Assembly (NCBI RefSeq): GCF_042652925.1
Contig: NZ_JBHSHC010000022.1
Location: 1-64,000, forward strand
Origin: Effusibacillus consociatus
GTDB lineage: Bacteria > Bacillota > Bacilli > Tumebacillales > Effusibacillaceae
Length of the DNA: 64,000 bases
Reading direction: 5' to 3'
Part shown: piece by piece, positions 35,529-44,565 of the stretch
How positions within the stretch are numbered: position 1 is the stretch's first letter
Layout of the letters: every line of letters starts with the position of its first letter
Position numbers and translations under genes: made by a program
Notes under the pieces: generated by a model
What the model was told of the DNA's origin: nothing
The model's input: the letters and a program-made list of their open reading frames with translations, nothing else
The model's database searches: none

Positions 35529-36458
35529 TCATCGACCTCCGATGATAGATTGGCTGTGGCGGGAAACTTGCGGTACAAGTTCATACAGCGATACCCAGTG
35601 CAATCCGTGCTCCCTAAATCCCTTTACCAACCGTTGAAGGGGTGATTCTTCCCCAGGCTTATACCGGTATACAGGAAGTTCTTCCCGAATCACCGAGTGG
35701 CCGGCAGCATCTTTCACAGGCTCCAGATAGAGGAATTCCAAGAACGGATGATAAAAGATCGAGGCCACTCCCCGAAACGTGGGGAGTTTGGACAAGACTT
35801 GGTCGATTGAGTTTTGCTCATGAATGTAGCCAAGCGGGGTGGGAATATAGACAACTCCCGTTTCGGATAGATATGCGTTTTCTCCCGCCCGGCCGCGAAC
35901 ATCCGATTGATAGATCACCCGCCTGAACCGTTCAAAAATTGCCTCCTGTTCCAAAGTGTGATTATAGTGAGGAGACTCCCAAAAATGGGGATATAAGCCC
36001 GCTTTTTGAAACGCAAACAGACTCCTTGTAATGCGATCCACCGTATAAGAGGGGGTGGTTGTTACGGAAGCCCCCTTCACATTGAATTCACTTCCGGTTC
36101 CCGAATCCTGATCGTCATCCGGCATTTTGCGATCACCGTACTGGTGGGTATACCCATGCGCTCCAAACAAGGCCCCCTCTCTTTGAGTTTTTTGCATCAA
36201 TGCCAGAAAGCCCCGCATATACTTATCGGGGTAGAGGGCATCAATTCCCTTGTCATACCAGCTTCCATCCGGTTGGAGGCTGATCCATCTGGGGATCAGG
36301 GCCACATGGTAAGGGACATTTTGGAACTTCAGGTATTCAAAAACGGCTCGCAATCGACCCAAATCGTCCGCTGTTCGAAAGGAACCGCCAGGGCCCACAT
36401 CTTCTAGACGCAGTAAGGCAGGACGCCGTTTCCACCCGTGGTCTGCCCGCGGAAACAT
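35529..36458 (-). CDS. DUF2334 protein (polysaccharide-deacetylase-like)
   Basis: 309 residues. ALLRLEDVGPGG near the start, YHVALIPRWISLQPDG, a GAHGYTHQYGD metal-site segment and FYHPFLEFLYLEP near the end match DUF2334, a NodB-related family of unknown substrate. ATG follows AAGGAGGAGATGAA. There is no signal peptide at this start, whereas many relatives are exported, so the 5' end may be shortened. Confidence 0.85.
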   Translation of the reverse strand: MFPRADHGWKRRPALLRLEDVGPGGSFRTADDLGRLRAVFEYLKFQNVPYHVALIPRWISLQPDGSWYDKGIDALYPDKYMRGFLALMQKTQREGALFGAHGYTHQYGDRKMPDDDQDSGTGSEFNVKGASVTTTPSYTVDRITRSLFAFQKAGLYPHFWESPHYNHTLEQEAIFERFRRVIYQSDVRGRAGENAYLSETGVVYIPTPLGYIHEQNSIDQVLSKLPTFRGVASIFYHPFLEFLYLEPVKDAAGHSVIREELPVYRYKPGEESPLQRLVKGFREHGLHWVSLYELVPQVSRHSQSIIGGR

Positions 36459-36578
36459 TTCATCTCCTCCTTTTTCTTGTGCTGCTGTACCCTATGCGGC
36501 CAAGAGAAAAAAGGAGAAATGAAGTTGGCGATTTCTGCAAGAAAGTTGTACAATCTTCCAATAAGAGGTGAAGAGTCG

Positions 36579-36962
36579 ATGATTAAAAAAGTGGAGCATA
36601 TCGGCATAATGGTATCGGATGCGGAGAGGTCCATCCAATTCTACGAGGAGGTAATCGGTCTCGAACTGCTGAAGCGCGAGAAATTAAATCCGCAAGTGGA
36701 GCTCATCTTTATGGCGTTTCCGGGATATCCCGATATGCAGATTGAACTGATTGCAGGCACGGGAGAAACCTATCCGGAGAAGGGTGTCGTGAACCATTTG
36801 GCTTTTACAGTCACTGACATCGACAAAGCATGGGAACGACTGAAGCAATTGAATGTGAAACTAATCGACCAAGAACCGCGGACGATCCTTGATGGCGTTC
36901 GAATAGGCTTCTTCTACGGTCCGGATCACGAGCGGCTGGAGTTTTTCCAATCCAAGGAGTGA
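36579..36962 (+). CDS. VOC-family protein (glyoxalase/epimerase-like)
   Basis: 127 residues with two beta-alpha-beta-beta-beta modules: VEHIGIMVSDAERSIQFYEE and VNHLAFTVTDIDKAWERL, with metal-ligand positions H8, E57-type and E in ERLEFFQ. It could be a lactoylglutathione lyase or methylmalonyl-CoA epimerase relative; substrate unknown. The ATG at 36579 follows AGAGGTG; longer upstream frames lack support. Six bases before the next gene. Confidence 0.88.
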   Translation: MIKKVEHIGIMVSDAERSIQFYEEVIGLELLKREKLNPQVELIFMAFPGYPDMQIELIAGTGETYPEKGVVNHLAFTVTDIDKAWERLKQLNVKLIDQEPRTILDGVRIGFFYGPDHERLEFFQSKE

Positions 36963-36967
36963 GCAGT

Positions 36968-37384
36968 TTGACGAAACCTACCTATCAAGATGCGGATATG
37001 ATGTTTAAACTGTATCAGCATTTTGAATCGGAAAGGATGAGGGCGGCGCGAAAATGGTTCTCTGCGGAATTTAAAGCGGCCACGTATGAACAGTTTTCCG
37101 ATAAGTATCCGCGAGGAACCGAAGGGTTCGATCATTTTGTTACCCTGTACGGCTTTTTTGAGATGATCGGTACTTTCTACAAAAATGGGCTCGTGCATCC
37201 CGATCTGATTTTTGATATGTGGTACATCAACGGTTTTTACAGCAGGTTCCACCCGATCTTTGAAGGATGGCGGAAGCAAGGGGACAAACATGTGGCGGAG
37301 AACTTCGAGCTCCTTGCGCTGGCTGAATTGGACTGGATTGGCCGTAACAAGGGAGAGCAATACATACCGGATCTGCCTTATTAG
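36968..37384 (+). CDS. Hypothetical protein (DUF4760-like)
   Basis: 138 residues from TTG 36968, eight bases after AAGGAG (a GTG at 36959 overlaps that box). Helical and soluble: DADMMFKLYQHFESERMR, VTLYGFFEMIGTFYKNGLV and MWYINGFYSRFHPIFEGW are like DUF4760 proteins. Forms a two-gene operon with the VOC gene. No function known to me. Confidence 0.75.
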   Translation: MTKPTYQDADMMFKLYQHFESERMRAARKWFSAEFKAATYEQFSDKYPRGTEGFDHFVTLYGFFEMIGTFYKNGLVHPDLIFDMWYINGFYSRFHPIFEGWRKQGDKHVAENFELLALAELDWIGRNKGEQYIPDLPY

Positions 37385-37434
37385 CAACCGAAGAAGCGTG
37401 TGAATCCGGAATAGCAAGAAAGGAGAAAAGAACC

Positions 37435-37460
37435 CCCTTTCCAACGCGGAAAGGGTTAAA
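37435..37460 (+). terminator. Terminator-like hairpin after the VOC operon
   Basis: CCCTTTCC (37435-37442) pairs with GGAAAGGG (37448-37455), followed by TTAAAATTTG. The rest of the gap up to 37747 shows no gene or RNA. Confidence 0.6.
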
Positions 37461-37747
37461 ATTTGACGTAAAATTCTGATTGCCAAACGGAGTCTCTTCC
37501 CGTACAATCCTCATACGCTATTTTCGCAAAGTTTGTAGCTTTGCAAAAAACCCGTAAGTTGCATGATGTTTGAACCACCATACGAGGCGTGCATTCACGG
37601 AATCTGCCCCGCACCCTATAGACGCAGGATCTGGAACGGATGTTCCTACCTTTATCCTATCATAGTGTCATGGTTTAAAAACAACAATCTTTGCGAAAAG
37701 AGCCTTTCTAAAAATCTCTGATTCTGCAAAAATTAGGGGGGATTGAC

Positions 37748-38031
37748 ATGCCCGGCCTCACATTTTATATCGTGTTTGCTGAAGAGAAATACGCAGGAAA
37801 CCAACTCGCCGTTTTTACAGGGGCAGCTTCCCTCTCCGACGCTGAAATGCAGCTCAACGGCAGTTATGATGTGCGTATTTTGAAGACGATCGCATCGATC
37901 TGCGTGTCGAACAAGGGTATGAAATCGGCAGAAAATCGTTACTCTACCTTCGAGCGGAAGACAAGGGGGACAAAATTGATGTGTTTGTCGGCGGCAGCGT
38001 AGTGATGGTCGCCAAGGGAGAATTCATCTAG
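37748..38031 (+). pseudogene. PhzF-family isomerase/epimerase remnant
   Basis: Begins like PhzF (FAEEKYAGNQLAVFTGAA), then after about 38 residues the similarity jumps to the C-terminal region, which reads in another frame as VEQGYEIGRKSLLYLRAED and IDVFVGGSVVMVAKGEFI. Some 200 residues in the middle, including most of the active site, are deleted, and a frameshift follows. Clearly inactive. Confidence 0.78.
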
Positions 38032-38046
38032 GAGGAGAGGGTTTTC

Positions 38047-38262
38047 ATGCATAAGTCATTGTATCGGATGAAGGATTGCCCCACCTGCAAAAAATCGCAG
38101 AATCTGCTGGAGTGGATCTCGTGGTGTTCCAAATGCGGCATGGTGGTTTGTTCCAGCTGTGTTCATAAGATTCATGAATGCAAGGACGGGTATCAGTTTG
38201 GGGTTCCGGGTCGGGGAACCCGGTATTTTGCAACAGTCAGTCTGCACGAGACCGATCTGTAA
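38047..38262 (+). CDS. Small cysteine-rich zinc-binding protein
   Basis: 71 residues with CPTCKK, CSKCG, CSSCVHKIHEC: two or three treble-clef/zinc-ribbon-type pairs resembling a B-box layout. ATG preceded by GGAGGAGAGG. It directly follows the phzF remnant. Probably binds zinc; partner unknown. Confidence 0.7.
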   Translation: MHKSLYRMKDCPTCKKSQNLLEWISWCSKCGMVVCSSCVHKIHECKDGYQFGVPGRGTRYFATVSLHETDL

Positions 38263-38348
38263 TGCAATCAGGCTCATAAAATTGGGCATCCGCATACCCT
38301 GTTTAGTGTAAGACTGCCCGAAAAGGGGGCAAGCGGAGGGAATGCGAG

Positions 38349-38687
38349 ATGGCCGTTTATCGGATTACAGTGGATTTGTCAGAGAGGAAACTCTATCTCT
38401 ATGATAAAGACAAATTGGTTAAGACCTATCCGGTTGGGATTGGAAGGGTGGCAACGAAAACGCCGCACGGCGAATTTATGATTGTCAACAAAGTTCCGAA
38501 TCCGGGCGGACCTTATGGGACTCTCTGGATGGGACTGTCGAAAAAACATTACGGAATTCACGGTACGAACCGGCCTTCTTCAATCGGCAAACGGGTATCG
38601 AGGGGCTGTATCCGGATGCATAACAAGGATGTGCTGGAGCTGTCAAAGCTGGTACCGTTGGGAACTCATGTGACAATTCGCCCTTAA
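38349..38687 (+). CDS. L,D-transpeptidase (YkuD catalytic domain)
   Basis: 112 residues, essentially only the catalytic domain: YRITVDLSERKLYLYDKDK, then the H-(G)-SRGCIRMHN signature with catalytic cysteine and histidine (GIHGTNRPSS...SRGCIRMHN). The family forms 3-3 crosslinks or attaches proteins to peptidoglycan. No signal peptide or LysM domain is present, unlike many relatives; spore-cortex or cytosolic-side action is possible. Intact among decayed neighbours. Confidence 0.9.
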   Translation: MAVYRITVDLSERKLYLYDKDKLVKTYPVGIGRVATKTPHGEFMIVNKVPNPGGPYGTLWMGLSKKHYGIHGTNRPSSIGKRVSRGCIRMHNKDVLELSKLVPLGTHVTIRP

Positions 38688-38834
38688 GAAGCTTCTTTTT
38701 TTGAAAAAAAATTTCCCAGCCTTCTGAAGGAATTTCAGACAATTTGATAGAAATAGAAAATACCTGCAATTTCATATCAGAGCGAACTGTCACATCTGTT
38801 GGACTTCTCGACCGGAAGCCAAAGCGCGGGTGAT

Positions 38835-38893
38835 AAGCCAGTTCAATCGTACATCTGGGGCTGTTTTTGTTGTGCGATTGACTGGCTTTTTAT
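38835..38893 (+). terminator. Long-stem terminator after the transpeptidase gene
   Basis: AAGCCAGTTCAATCGTACA (38835-38853) pairs with TGTGCGATTGACTGGCTT (38871-38888) with few mismatches, then TTTTTAT. Confidence 0.85.
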
Positions 38894-38947
38894 ATTGCCG
38901 AAGATAACGAAATATTCTGGGGAAAAGCAATGACGGAGGTGGGAAAA

Positions 38948-40917
38948 ATGTCAGAAAAGAAAGATCTGGTTGCCGAATTCTCAAAGGGGATTGATGCAGA
39001 AGCAGTGATGAGAGAAGCGGATGCGGAATTTCGCTTTCGCCGTGTAGCGGGAAAATGGGCGGTGATCGTTTCCGTTATCGCAATTATCTGGTCCGTTTTT
39101 CAGCTGTATACATCGGGATTTGGTGTATTTGATTCGATTATTCAACGATCCATTCATTTGATGTTCGTGCTTGTCATGGCCTTCTTGCTCTACCCGGCCC
39201 GGAAAGGGGCACCGAAAGAAAGACCCAGTTTCATTGATCTCGTTCTGGTTTTGTTCAGTATTCTGGTGAACTTGTATCTTGTGATTCAGTGGAATGAAAT
39301 CGCTTTCTGTGGAGGGCGATTAACCGAAGTGGAGCATCTCATCGGCGGAGCAGGAATCCTTCTTGTATTGGAAGCAAGCAGGAGGGTATTGGGGAAAGAG
39401 TTGACGATCACGGGACTTGTCTTTTTGCTTTACGCGTATTTCGGAAATTATGTCCCGGGCCGGTTTCATACCCGCGGCTATACGCTTGAACGCATCTCTG
39501 AGCATATGTTTTGGTCGACAGAAGGGATCTTTGGGATTGCCTTGGGCGTTTCCGCAACGTATATGTTCCTGTTCATTCTGTTTGGCGCATTTTTGGGAGG
39601 GACAGGCTTGTCGAAATTAATCAACGATGTGTCGCTGGCCGCTGCCGGACATAAGCCGGGTGGGCCGGCCAAGGTTGCGCTGCTGACCACAGGATTTATG
39701 GGGATGATCAACGGCAGTGCGGTGGCCAATGCAGCAAGTACAGGTGCCTTTACGATTCCGATGATGAAAAATGTAAGGTACCGCCCGACATTTGCTGCCG
39801 GAGTGGAAGCGGCCGGTTCGACCGGAGGACAGATCATGCCGCCTGTGATGGGAGCTGCCGCTTTTATCATGGCGGAATTTATCGGAGTTCCGTACAGCCA
39901 GATTATTATCGCGGCCGCCATTCCGGCCATTTTATACTACGCTTCGATTTGGATCATGGTCCACGTGGAGGCGGTAAAAACGGGCTTACAGGGTTGCCGA
40001 AAGATCAACTGCCTAAGGTCATCGATGCGTTGAAATCCCGCGGGCATATGCTGATTCCGATTGGTGTATTGCTCTATCTGATGTTCACTGGCTATACGCC
40101 ACTCTTTGCAGCTTTTTATGCGACTGTATCCGTAGTGCTGTCGGGATGTTCAAAAAAGAAACGAGAATGAGCTTCCGTCAAATTCTGAAAAGCTTGGAGG
40201 ACGGCGCAAAGGGTGCCGTCGCCGTGGCAGTTGCCTGTGCAGTGGTTGGATTTGTGGTGGGAACCGCTTCTTTGACGAGTCTCGGGCTCACCTTCGGTTC
40301 CGCCATTCTGGATATGTCGGGCAACAACGTTTTGCTGGCTCTGTTCCTTACAATGATTACCTCCATCATAGTGGGAACGGGAGTGCCGACAACAGCTACC
40401 TATATCATCGTTGCCACTGTCTCCGAACCCGTGCTGGTGAAAATGGGCCTGCCGCCGCTTGTTGCTCACATGTTTGTCTTCTATTACGGAGCGCTGGCAG
40501 ATGTCACCCCGCCAACTGCTCTTTCAGCGTACACGGCGAGTGCAATCGCAAAGTGCGATCCGCAAAAAGGGACCTGGCAGGCGTGGCGATTGGCTCTCGT
40601 AGGATTTTTGGTACCGTATTATTTTGCGCAGCGGCCTGAAATGATGCTGATTGTGGTGAAAGCGTCCTATCTGCAGATCGGCTAGGCGATCTTGATCACA
40701 ACGATTGCTGCTCTATCTCTCTCTTATGTGATTCAAAATTACCACAACGCAAGCTGGCAATCCCGGAACAGGCCGGGTTTGTGGGGTTGTCGGGCTTACT
40801 TTAGTCAACCAGCTGTATCTTGACATCATCGGCTTGATCCTGTTTGTCTCTTTAATCCTTATTCAACGGATTTCCGGAGTGGCGAAGATCAGGGTGGAAA
40901 AAAACAAAGCCTTGTAA
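38948..40917 (+). pseudogene. TRAP transporter fused permease, several frameshifts
   Basis: Encodes a fused 4TM/12TM TRAP permease: hydrophobic N-terminus to FIMAEFIGVPYSQIIIAA in one frame, GLPKDQLPKVIDALKSRG in the next (shift near 39980), MSFRQILKSLEDGAKGAVAV to VVKASYLQIG in a third (shift near 40145), and C-terminal pieces QNYHNA, LAIPEQAGFVG and NQLYLDIIGLILFVSLILIQ in yet other frames. At least four single-base changes are needed to restore it. ATG 38948 has GGAGGTGGGAAAA before it. It partners the TAXI receptor downstream. Probably inactive unless the sequence is error-prone here. Confidence 0.85.
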
Positions 40918-40971
40918 CGAGCATACTCGTTTCAGGATAGATCAGTCATTCGAAAGAGGGGGCTTAACGGT

Positions 40972-41987
40972 ATGAAAAAGCGGTTCGTTTTACCTGTGGT
41001 TTTCACGTTGGTTGCGAGTGTATTTGCAGGATGCTCTTCGCAAACACAAGGGGGGGAGATGCAGGCAAATCGGTAAAAGGGGAAGTGGTCAACGTGGCAA
41101 CCGGCACCACAGGGGGAGTCTATTATCCTTTGGGCAATGCGACGGCTCAACTTTGGTCAGATAAATTAGGGGTGAAAGGATCGGCCACATCCACTCCCGC
41201 TTCCCAGAAGAATATTGAACTTCTGGAGAAAAAGGAAGCGGAGATCGGATTCTCGCAAAATAACATTGTGGTTCAGGCTTACAAAGGGGAAGGGCAGTTT
41301 AAAGGCCGCCAGCAAAAAGATTTGCGTGCCATGACATATCTCTATCCGAACGTGATGCACTTTGTTGTTCGCGGCGATAGCGGAATCAAATCCATAAAAG
41401 ATTTGGAAGGAAAGAAAATCGTTCCGGGAGCTGTCGGCAGCGGGACGGAGATCAGCACTAAAGAAATGATTGGCGAGTACGGCTTGGATTATACGACAAA
41501 GAAGAATGTAAAAGCAGACTTCGTCGGCTTTAGTGAAGCGGCTGAATTAATGAAAAACAAACAGGCGGATGCAGCCATGATTTTCGGCGGATTGCCGACT
41601 GCTGCAATTCTGGATATGGCGACTTCCTTTAACGTGAAGCTGCTGTCGTTTGAGCCGGAGATGATCAAGAAAATCACCGAAAAGTATCCCTGGTACTTCG
41701 AATATGTGATTCCGGCGAATACTTACAAAGGGCAAACCGAAGAAATCCACACATTGGCCGTGGCAAATATACTGCTTGTACGGAAGGACTTGAACGATGG
41801 GCTTGTCTATGAACTTACCAAAACTCTTTATGAGAATACGGACCGTTTGGTGAACGCCCATGAGATCGCCAAGTTCATCAAGCTCGATACGGCTCTCAAT
41901 GGATTAACAATCCCTCTGCATCCGGGAGCGGAAAAGTTCTATAAAGAAAAAGGGCTTGATACAAGCAAGGTCCCGAAGGCAAATTAA
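40972..41987 (+). pseudogene. TAXI-type TRAP solute receptor, frameshift in a G7 run
   Basis: Lipoprotein signal MKKRFVLPVVFTLVASVFAGC starts at 40972, and the mature TAXI domain (VVNVATGTTGGVYYPLGNA, then SQNNIVVQAYKGEGQFKG) continues in another frame. The break coincides with seven G at 41050-41056; eight would restore one frame of about 340 residues. The rest is intact. It may be sequencing error, slippage-based switching or decay. Confidence 0.85.
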
Positions 41988-42003
41988 GTGGGAGGAGAAT
42001 CAG

Positions 42004-42914
42004 TTGAAGAAGGAGATTGTGCAAGAACTGATCGAGATGCTTGATGCGGATCGCGTTCTGGACTCGTTGGAGGAACGGCACTGCTATGCGTTCGACTCTT
42101 CTTTTGGCAATTATTTGCCGGATGTGGTGGTTTTTCCGATAATCCCAAAGCCGCCCGCCAGAAAAGCACTAATGGCGGTCTTCTCTGATTTAATCGATTC
42201 GGGACGCGCGATCAGCGGGGTGCTGACAAGCGGAATTCTCCCTGCAAAAATGGAGATTCTCGACAACGCGTCGATTCGGGCGGTCGAAAACTTCAAGCCC
42301 TGCGGTTTACCGGTGGGGGCGGATGCAATCATTCTGATCGAAGTAGACGGACATCCGGCTGCGGTGAAGGAGGAAATTCTGAAAGCGGTGGAAATTTGTC
42401 GTCACTATAATGCGTCAGAAGTCAGAATCGCCCAAAATGAAGAGGAGCGGGAAGAACTATGGAAGGCTCGCAGGCTCGTATCTCCCGCCGTCACACGGAT
42501 AAAGCCTACGAAGATTTCGGAAGACGCAACAGTGCCCAGGAGCAAGATTCCGGAGATGTTTGAAAGGCTCCGGCAGATTCGCGACAAATACAATGTGGAT
42601 ATTGTTGTTTTCGGTCATGCGGGAGACGGCAACTTGCATCCGAATATTATGGCGGATGAAAGGGACAAGGAAGAAATGCGTCGCGTCGAAGAGGCGGTCA
42701 GCGAGATATTCAAGGTTGCCATTGAACTGGGGGGCACGCTTTCCGGGGAACATGGGATTGGCACGATGAAGGCCCCTTTTTTGGAAATGGAATTGGGACC
42801 GGTCGGGCTTGATATGATACGGAGAATTAAACGAGCCTGGATCCGGACAATATCTTGAAACCGAATAAAATTTTTCCTCAGCCGGGGCAAACCAGGCTGG
42901 TGCTGTCCGAATAG
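42004..42914 (+). pseudogene. GlcD-like FAD-linked oxidase, internal deletion and frameshift
   Basis: MKKEIVQELIEMLDADRVLD and HCYAFDSSFGNYLPDVVVFP form the normal N-terminus, but the next ~180 residues (the FAD-binding domain) are missing and the sequence resumes at IPKPPARKALMAVFSDLIDS in the C-terminal domain, with FGHAGDGNLHPNIM and GGTLSGEHGIGTMK. A one-base loss near 42838 then shifts the last ~25 residues (PDNILKPNKIFPQPGQ). TTG start with GGAGGAGA. Without FAD domain it cannot oxidise glycolate or lactate. Confidence 0.82.
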
Positions 42915-42998
42915 CTGCCAAAAATTTCAGATAGATGAACGGATCTGTTTATGTTACCTTGTAAAAACAATAAGGTGAAATAGTAAGAGGAGCTTCTG

Positions 42999-43199
42999 AT
43001 GAATACTGGTATAATGGTTTTATTTGAGTGTGATTCTTGTAAGAAAACTTTTCTTGAGCGCGTTGATCTGTATGGGATTTCCGGCGTTTGCTTTCACTGT
43101 TTGCTTGGAGAGAAAATCAATCGAACAGAAAAAAGTCTAAAGAGAATCAAGTTACCTCGATACAAATTAAAAAGATATAAACCGGAACAACCTGAATAA
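42999..43199 (+). CDS. Small zinc-ribbon-like protein (66 aa)
   Basis: CDSCKK followed by CFHCLLGEK gives two CxxC pairs; the C-terminus is basic (KLPRYKLKRYKPEQPE). ATG preceded by AGAGGAGC. Followed by a terminator, so an independent small gene. No family named. Confidence 0.6.
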   Translation: MNTGIMVLFECDSCKKTFLERVDLYGISGVCFHCLLGEKINRTEKSLKRIKLPRYKLKRYKPEQPE

Positions 43200-43202
43200 G
43201 AA

Positions 43203-43231
43203 AATCTTGCGATTGACGCAAGGTTTTTTTC
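43203..43231 (+). terminator. Terminator after the zinc-ribbon gene
   Basis: AATCTTGCG (43203-43211) pairs with CGCAAGGTT (43217-43225) with one G-U, then TTTTT. Confidence 0.85.
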
Positions 43232-43266
43232 ATGTTGTGTAACGGAATTGGTCCAAATATTTACCC

Positions 43267-43304
43267 AATATTCCTTGACCGGAATATTCCTTTTCAGGTA
43301 TATT
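43267..43304 (+). promoter_or_regulatory. arsR-srpbcc promoter with overlapping operator
   Basis: TTGACC (43275-43280), 17 bases, GTATAT (43298-43303). AATATTCC (43267-43274) and GGAATATT (43281-43288) flank the -35 box as an inverted repeat, and GGAATATTCC (43281-43290) is itself palindromic. This is the place an ArsR-type repressor would bind to regulate itself. Confidence 0.68.
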
Positions 43305-43328
43305 CAGCTTGGAAAGGAGAAAGGTTAT

Positions 43329-43349
43329 ATGAGCGTGAAAGCAGCATGA
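43329..43349 (+). CDS. Six-residue upstream ORF coupled to arsR
   Basis: ATG at 43329 lies nine bases after AAGGAG and encodes MSVKAA, and its TGA overlaps the arsR ATG (ATGA). The arsR start has no good Shine-Dalgarno of its own, so translation may depend on re-initiation. It could also be a spurious short frame. Confidence 0.35.
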   Translation: MSVKAA

Positions 43350-43684
43350 ACATGGCAACTTTGAGTGCTCTGGCCGAACCAAACCGATTACACATTGTCG
43401 AACTCTTGCGTGGGGGCCCTCTCTCAGTGGGGGAAATTGCCGACCGACTTGGGCTCAACCAGCCGCAAGCATCCAAGCATCTTCGCGTACTTAGTGATGC
43501 CGGACTCGTCGAGGTGCATGCCATCGCCAATCGGCGGATCTACAAGCTGCGGCCCGAGCCGCTCATAGAACTGGACGCCTGGCTCGAATCCTTCCGCCAC
43601 GTCTGGGACGAGAAATTCGATCGATTGGACGATTATCTCCAGGAACTGCAAAGAAAGGAAGTGAACCGCGACGACAAGAAGTAG
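43346..43684 (+). CDS. ArsR-family repressor
   Basis: 112 residues, winged helix: LSALAEPNRLHIVELLRGGP, then DRLGLNQPQASKHLRVLSDA recognition helix. It lacks cysteine pairs for metal sensing and belongs to the group paired with SRPBCC/AHSA1 proteins, where the ligand is usually unknown. The open frame extends upstream to 43232, but the first credible start is 43346. Followed by the SRPBCC gene after 36 bases. Confidence 0.9.
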   Translation: MNMATLSALAEPNRLHIVELLRGGPLSVGEIADRLGLNQPQASKHLRVLSDAGLVEVHAIANRRIYKLRPEPLIELDAWLESFRHVWDEKFDRLDDYLQELQRKEVNRDDKK

Positions 43685-43720
43685 TCCTGCAGGTATTAAC
43701 AAAATGACATAGGAATTGAA

Positions 43721-44446
43721 ATGTCCAAACAAATCGAGTTGGTTATCACGCGCACTTTCGATGCACCACGGGAACTTGTGTTCAAGGCGTTTACTCAATC
43801 AGAGCACCTGCAGCACTGGTGGGGGCCGAAAGGTTTCACGATGAATGTCGCCAAATTGGATCTCCGCCCGGGAGGAATCTTCCAGTACAGCATGCGCTCC
43901 CCTGAAGGACACGAAATGTGGGGCAAATTTGTTTACCGGGAAATCGCTGAACCGGAGAAACTCGTCTACGTCAGCTCCTTCTCCGATGCGGAGGGGAACA
44001 CGGTCCGGGCACCTTTCAGCAGCATCAGCAGCACTTGGCCGCTGGAAGTCCTGAACATGCTGACGTTTACCGAGCATGAAGGCAAGACGACCTTAACGAT
44101 GCGGGGAGGCCCTATCAACGCGACGGAGGAGGAAATCAAAACCTTCGAGTCGATGCTCGAGTCCATGCAGCAAGGATTTGCCGGAACCTTTGACCAGCTT
44201 GCCGATTACCTGGCAATGGTAATTGATTCCTATGCTAATAATAAAAGTCGAAAAGGAGGGATTACAATGATAGAGGATACCCAAGAGGTGTTTGAACAAC
44301 AACGTCAAGATCTCCTCAAATACAATGACCAATTGTCTAAAAGCATGAGACCTGATGAAGCTGAAATGAAAGGTCATCATTTGGCAGCGACTGTAGACGA
44401 AAAATTTGACATTCAAAAAGGAGATTTTGATTCCGGTAGCTACTAA
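43721..44446 (+). CDS. SRPBCC (AHSA1-like) protein with an extra C-terminal segment
   Basis: Residues 1-165 are a START/Bet v 1-like domain of the AHSA1 group (TRTFDAPRELVFKAFTQSEH, HWWGPKGFT, FAGTFDQLADYLA). Such proteins bind hydrophobic ligands. The frame then runs on for 76 residues through MIEDTQEVFEQQRQDLLKYN to FDSGSY, which is not part of the domain and contains its own Shine-Dalgarno and ATG. ATG 43721 has only a weak ribosome-binding site. Operon with arsR. Confidence 0.85.
   Translation: MSKQIELVITRTFDAPRELVFKAFTQSEHLQHWWGPKGFTMNVAKLDLRPGGIFQYSMRSPEGHEMWGKFVYREIAEPEKLVYVSSFSDAEGNTVRAPFSSISSTWPLEVLNMLTFTEHEGKTTLTMRGGPINATEEEIKTFESMLESMQQGFAGTFDQLADYLAMVIDSYANNKSRKGGITMIEDTQEVFEQQRQDLLKYNDQLSKSMRPDEAEMKGHHLAATVDEKFDIQKGDFDSGSY
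44267..44446 (+). CDS. Possible separate 59-aa protein started inside the SRPBCC frame
   Basis: AAAAGGAGGG sits six bases before ATG 44267, in the same frame as the SRPBCC gene. The product (MIEDTQEVFEQQRQDLLKYN to GDFDSGSY) is acidic and helical, unrelated to START domains. It may be an independent small gene whose upstream neighbour lost its stop. Both products could be made. Confidence 0.5.
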   Translation: MIEDTQEVFEQQRQDLLKYNDQLSKSMRPDEAEMKGHHLAATVDEKFDIQKGDFDSGSY

Positions 44447-44526
44447 AATCCTCCCGCCAGAGTCCCCTCTATGTAACGGTGCAGCAGCCGGGATTGATGC
44501 GCTTTCCAACAGAATCAAGGAAATGA

Positions 44527-44560
44527 AAAAAGGTCCGGCTATTGTAAGCCGGACCTTTTT
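44527..44560. terminator. Bidirectional terminator between SRPBCC and cbpB
   Basis: AAAAAGGTCCGGCT (44527-44540) pairs perfectly with AGCCGGACCTTTTT (44547-44560) across ATTGTA. The stem carries A/T runs at both ends and serves both convergent units. Confidence 0.92.
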
Positions 44561-44565
44561 TCGTG

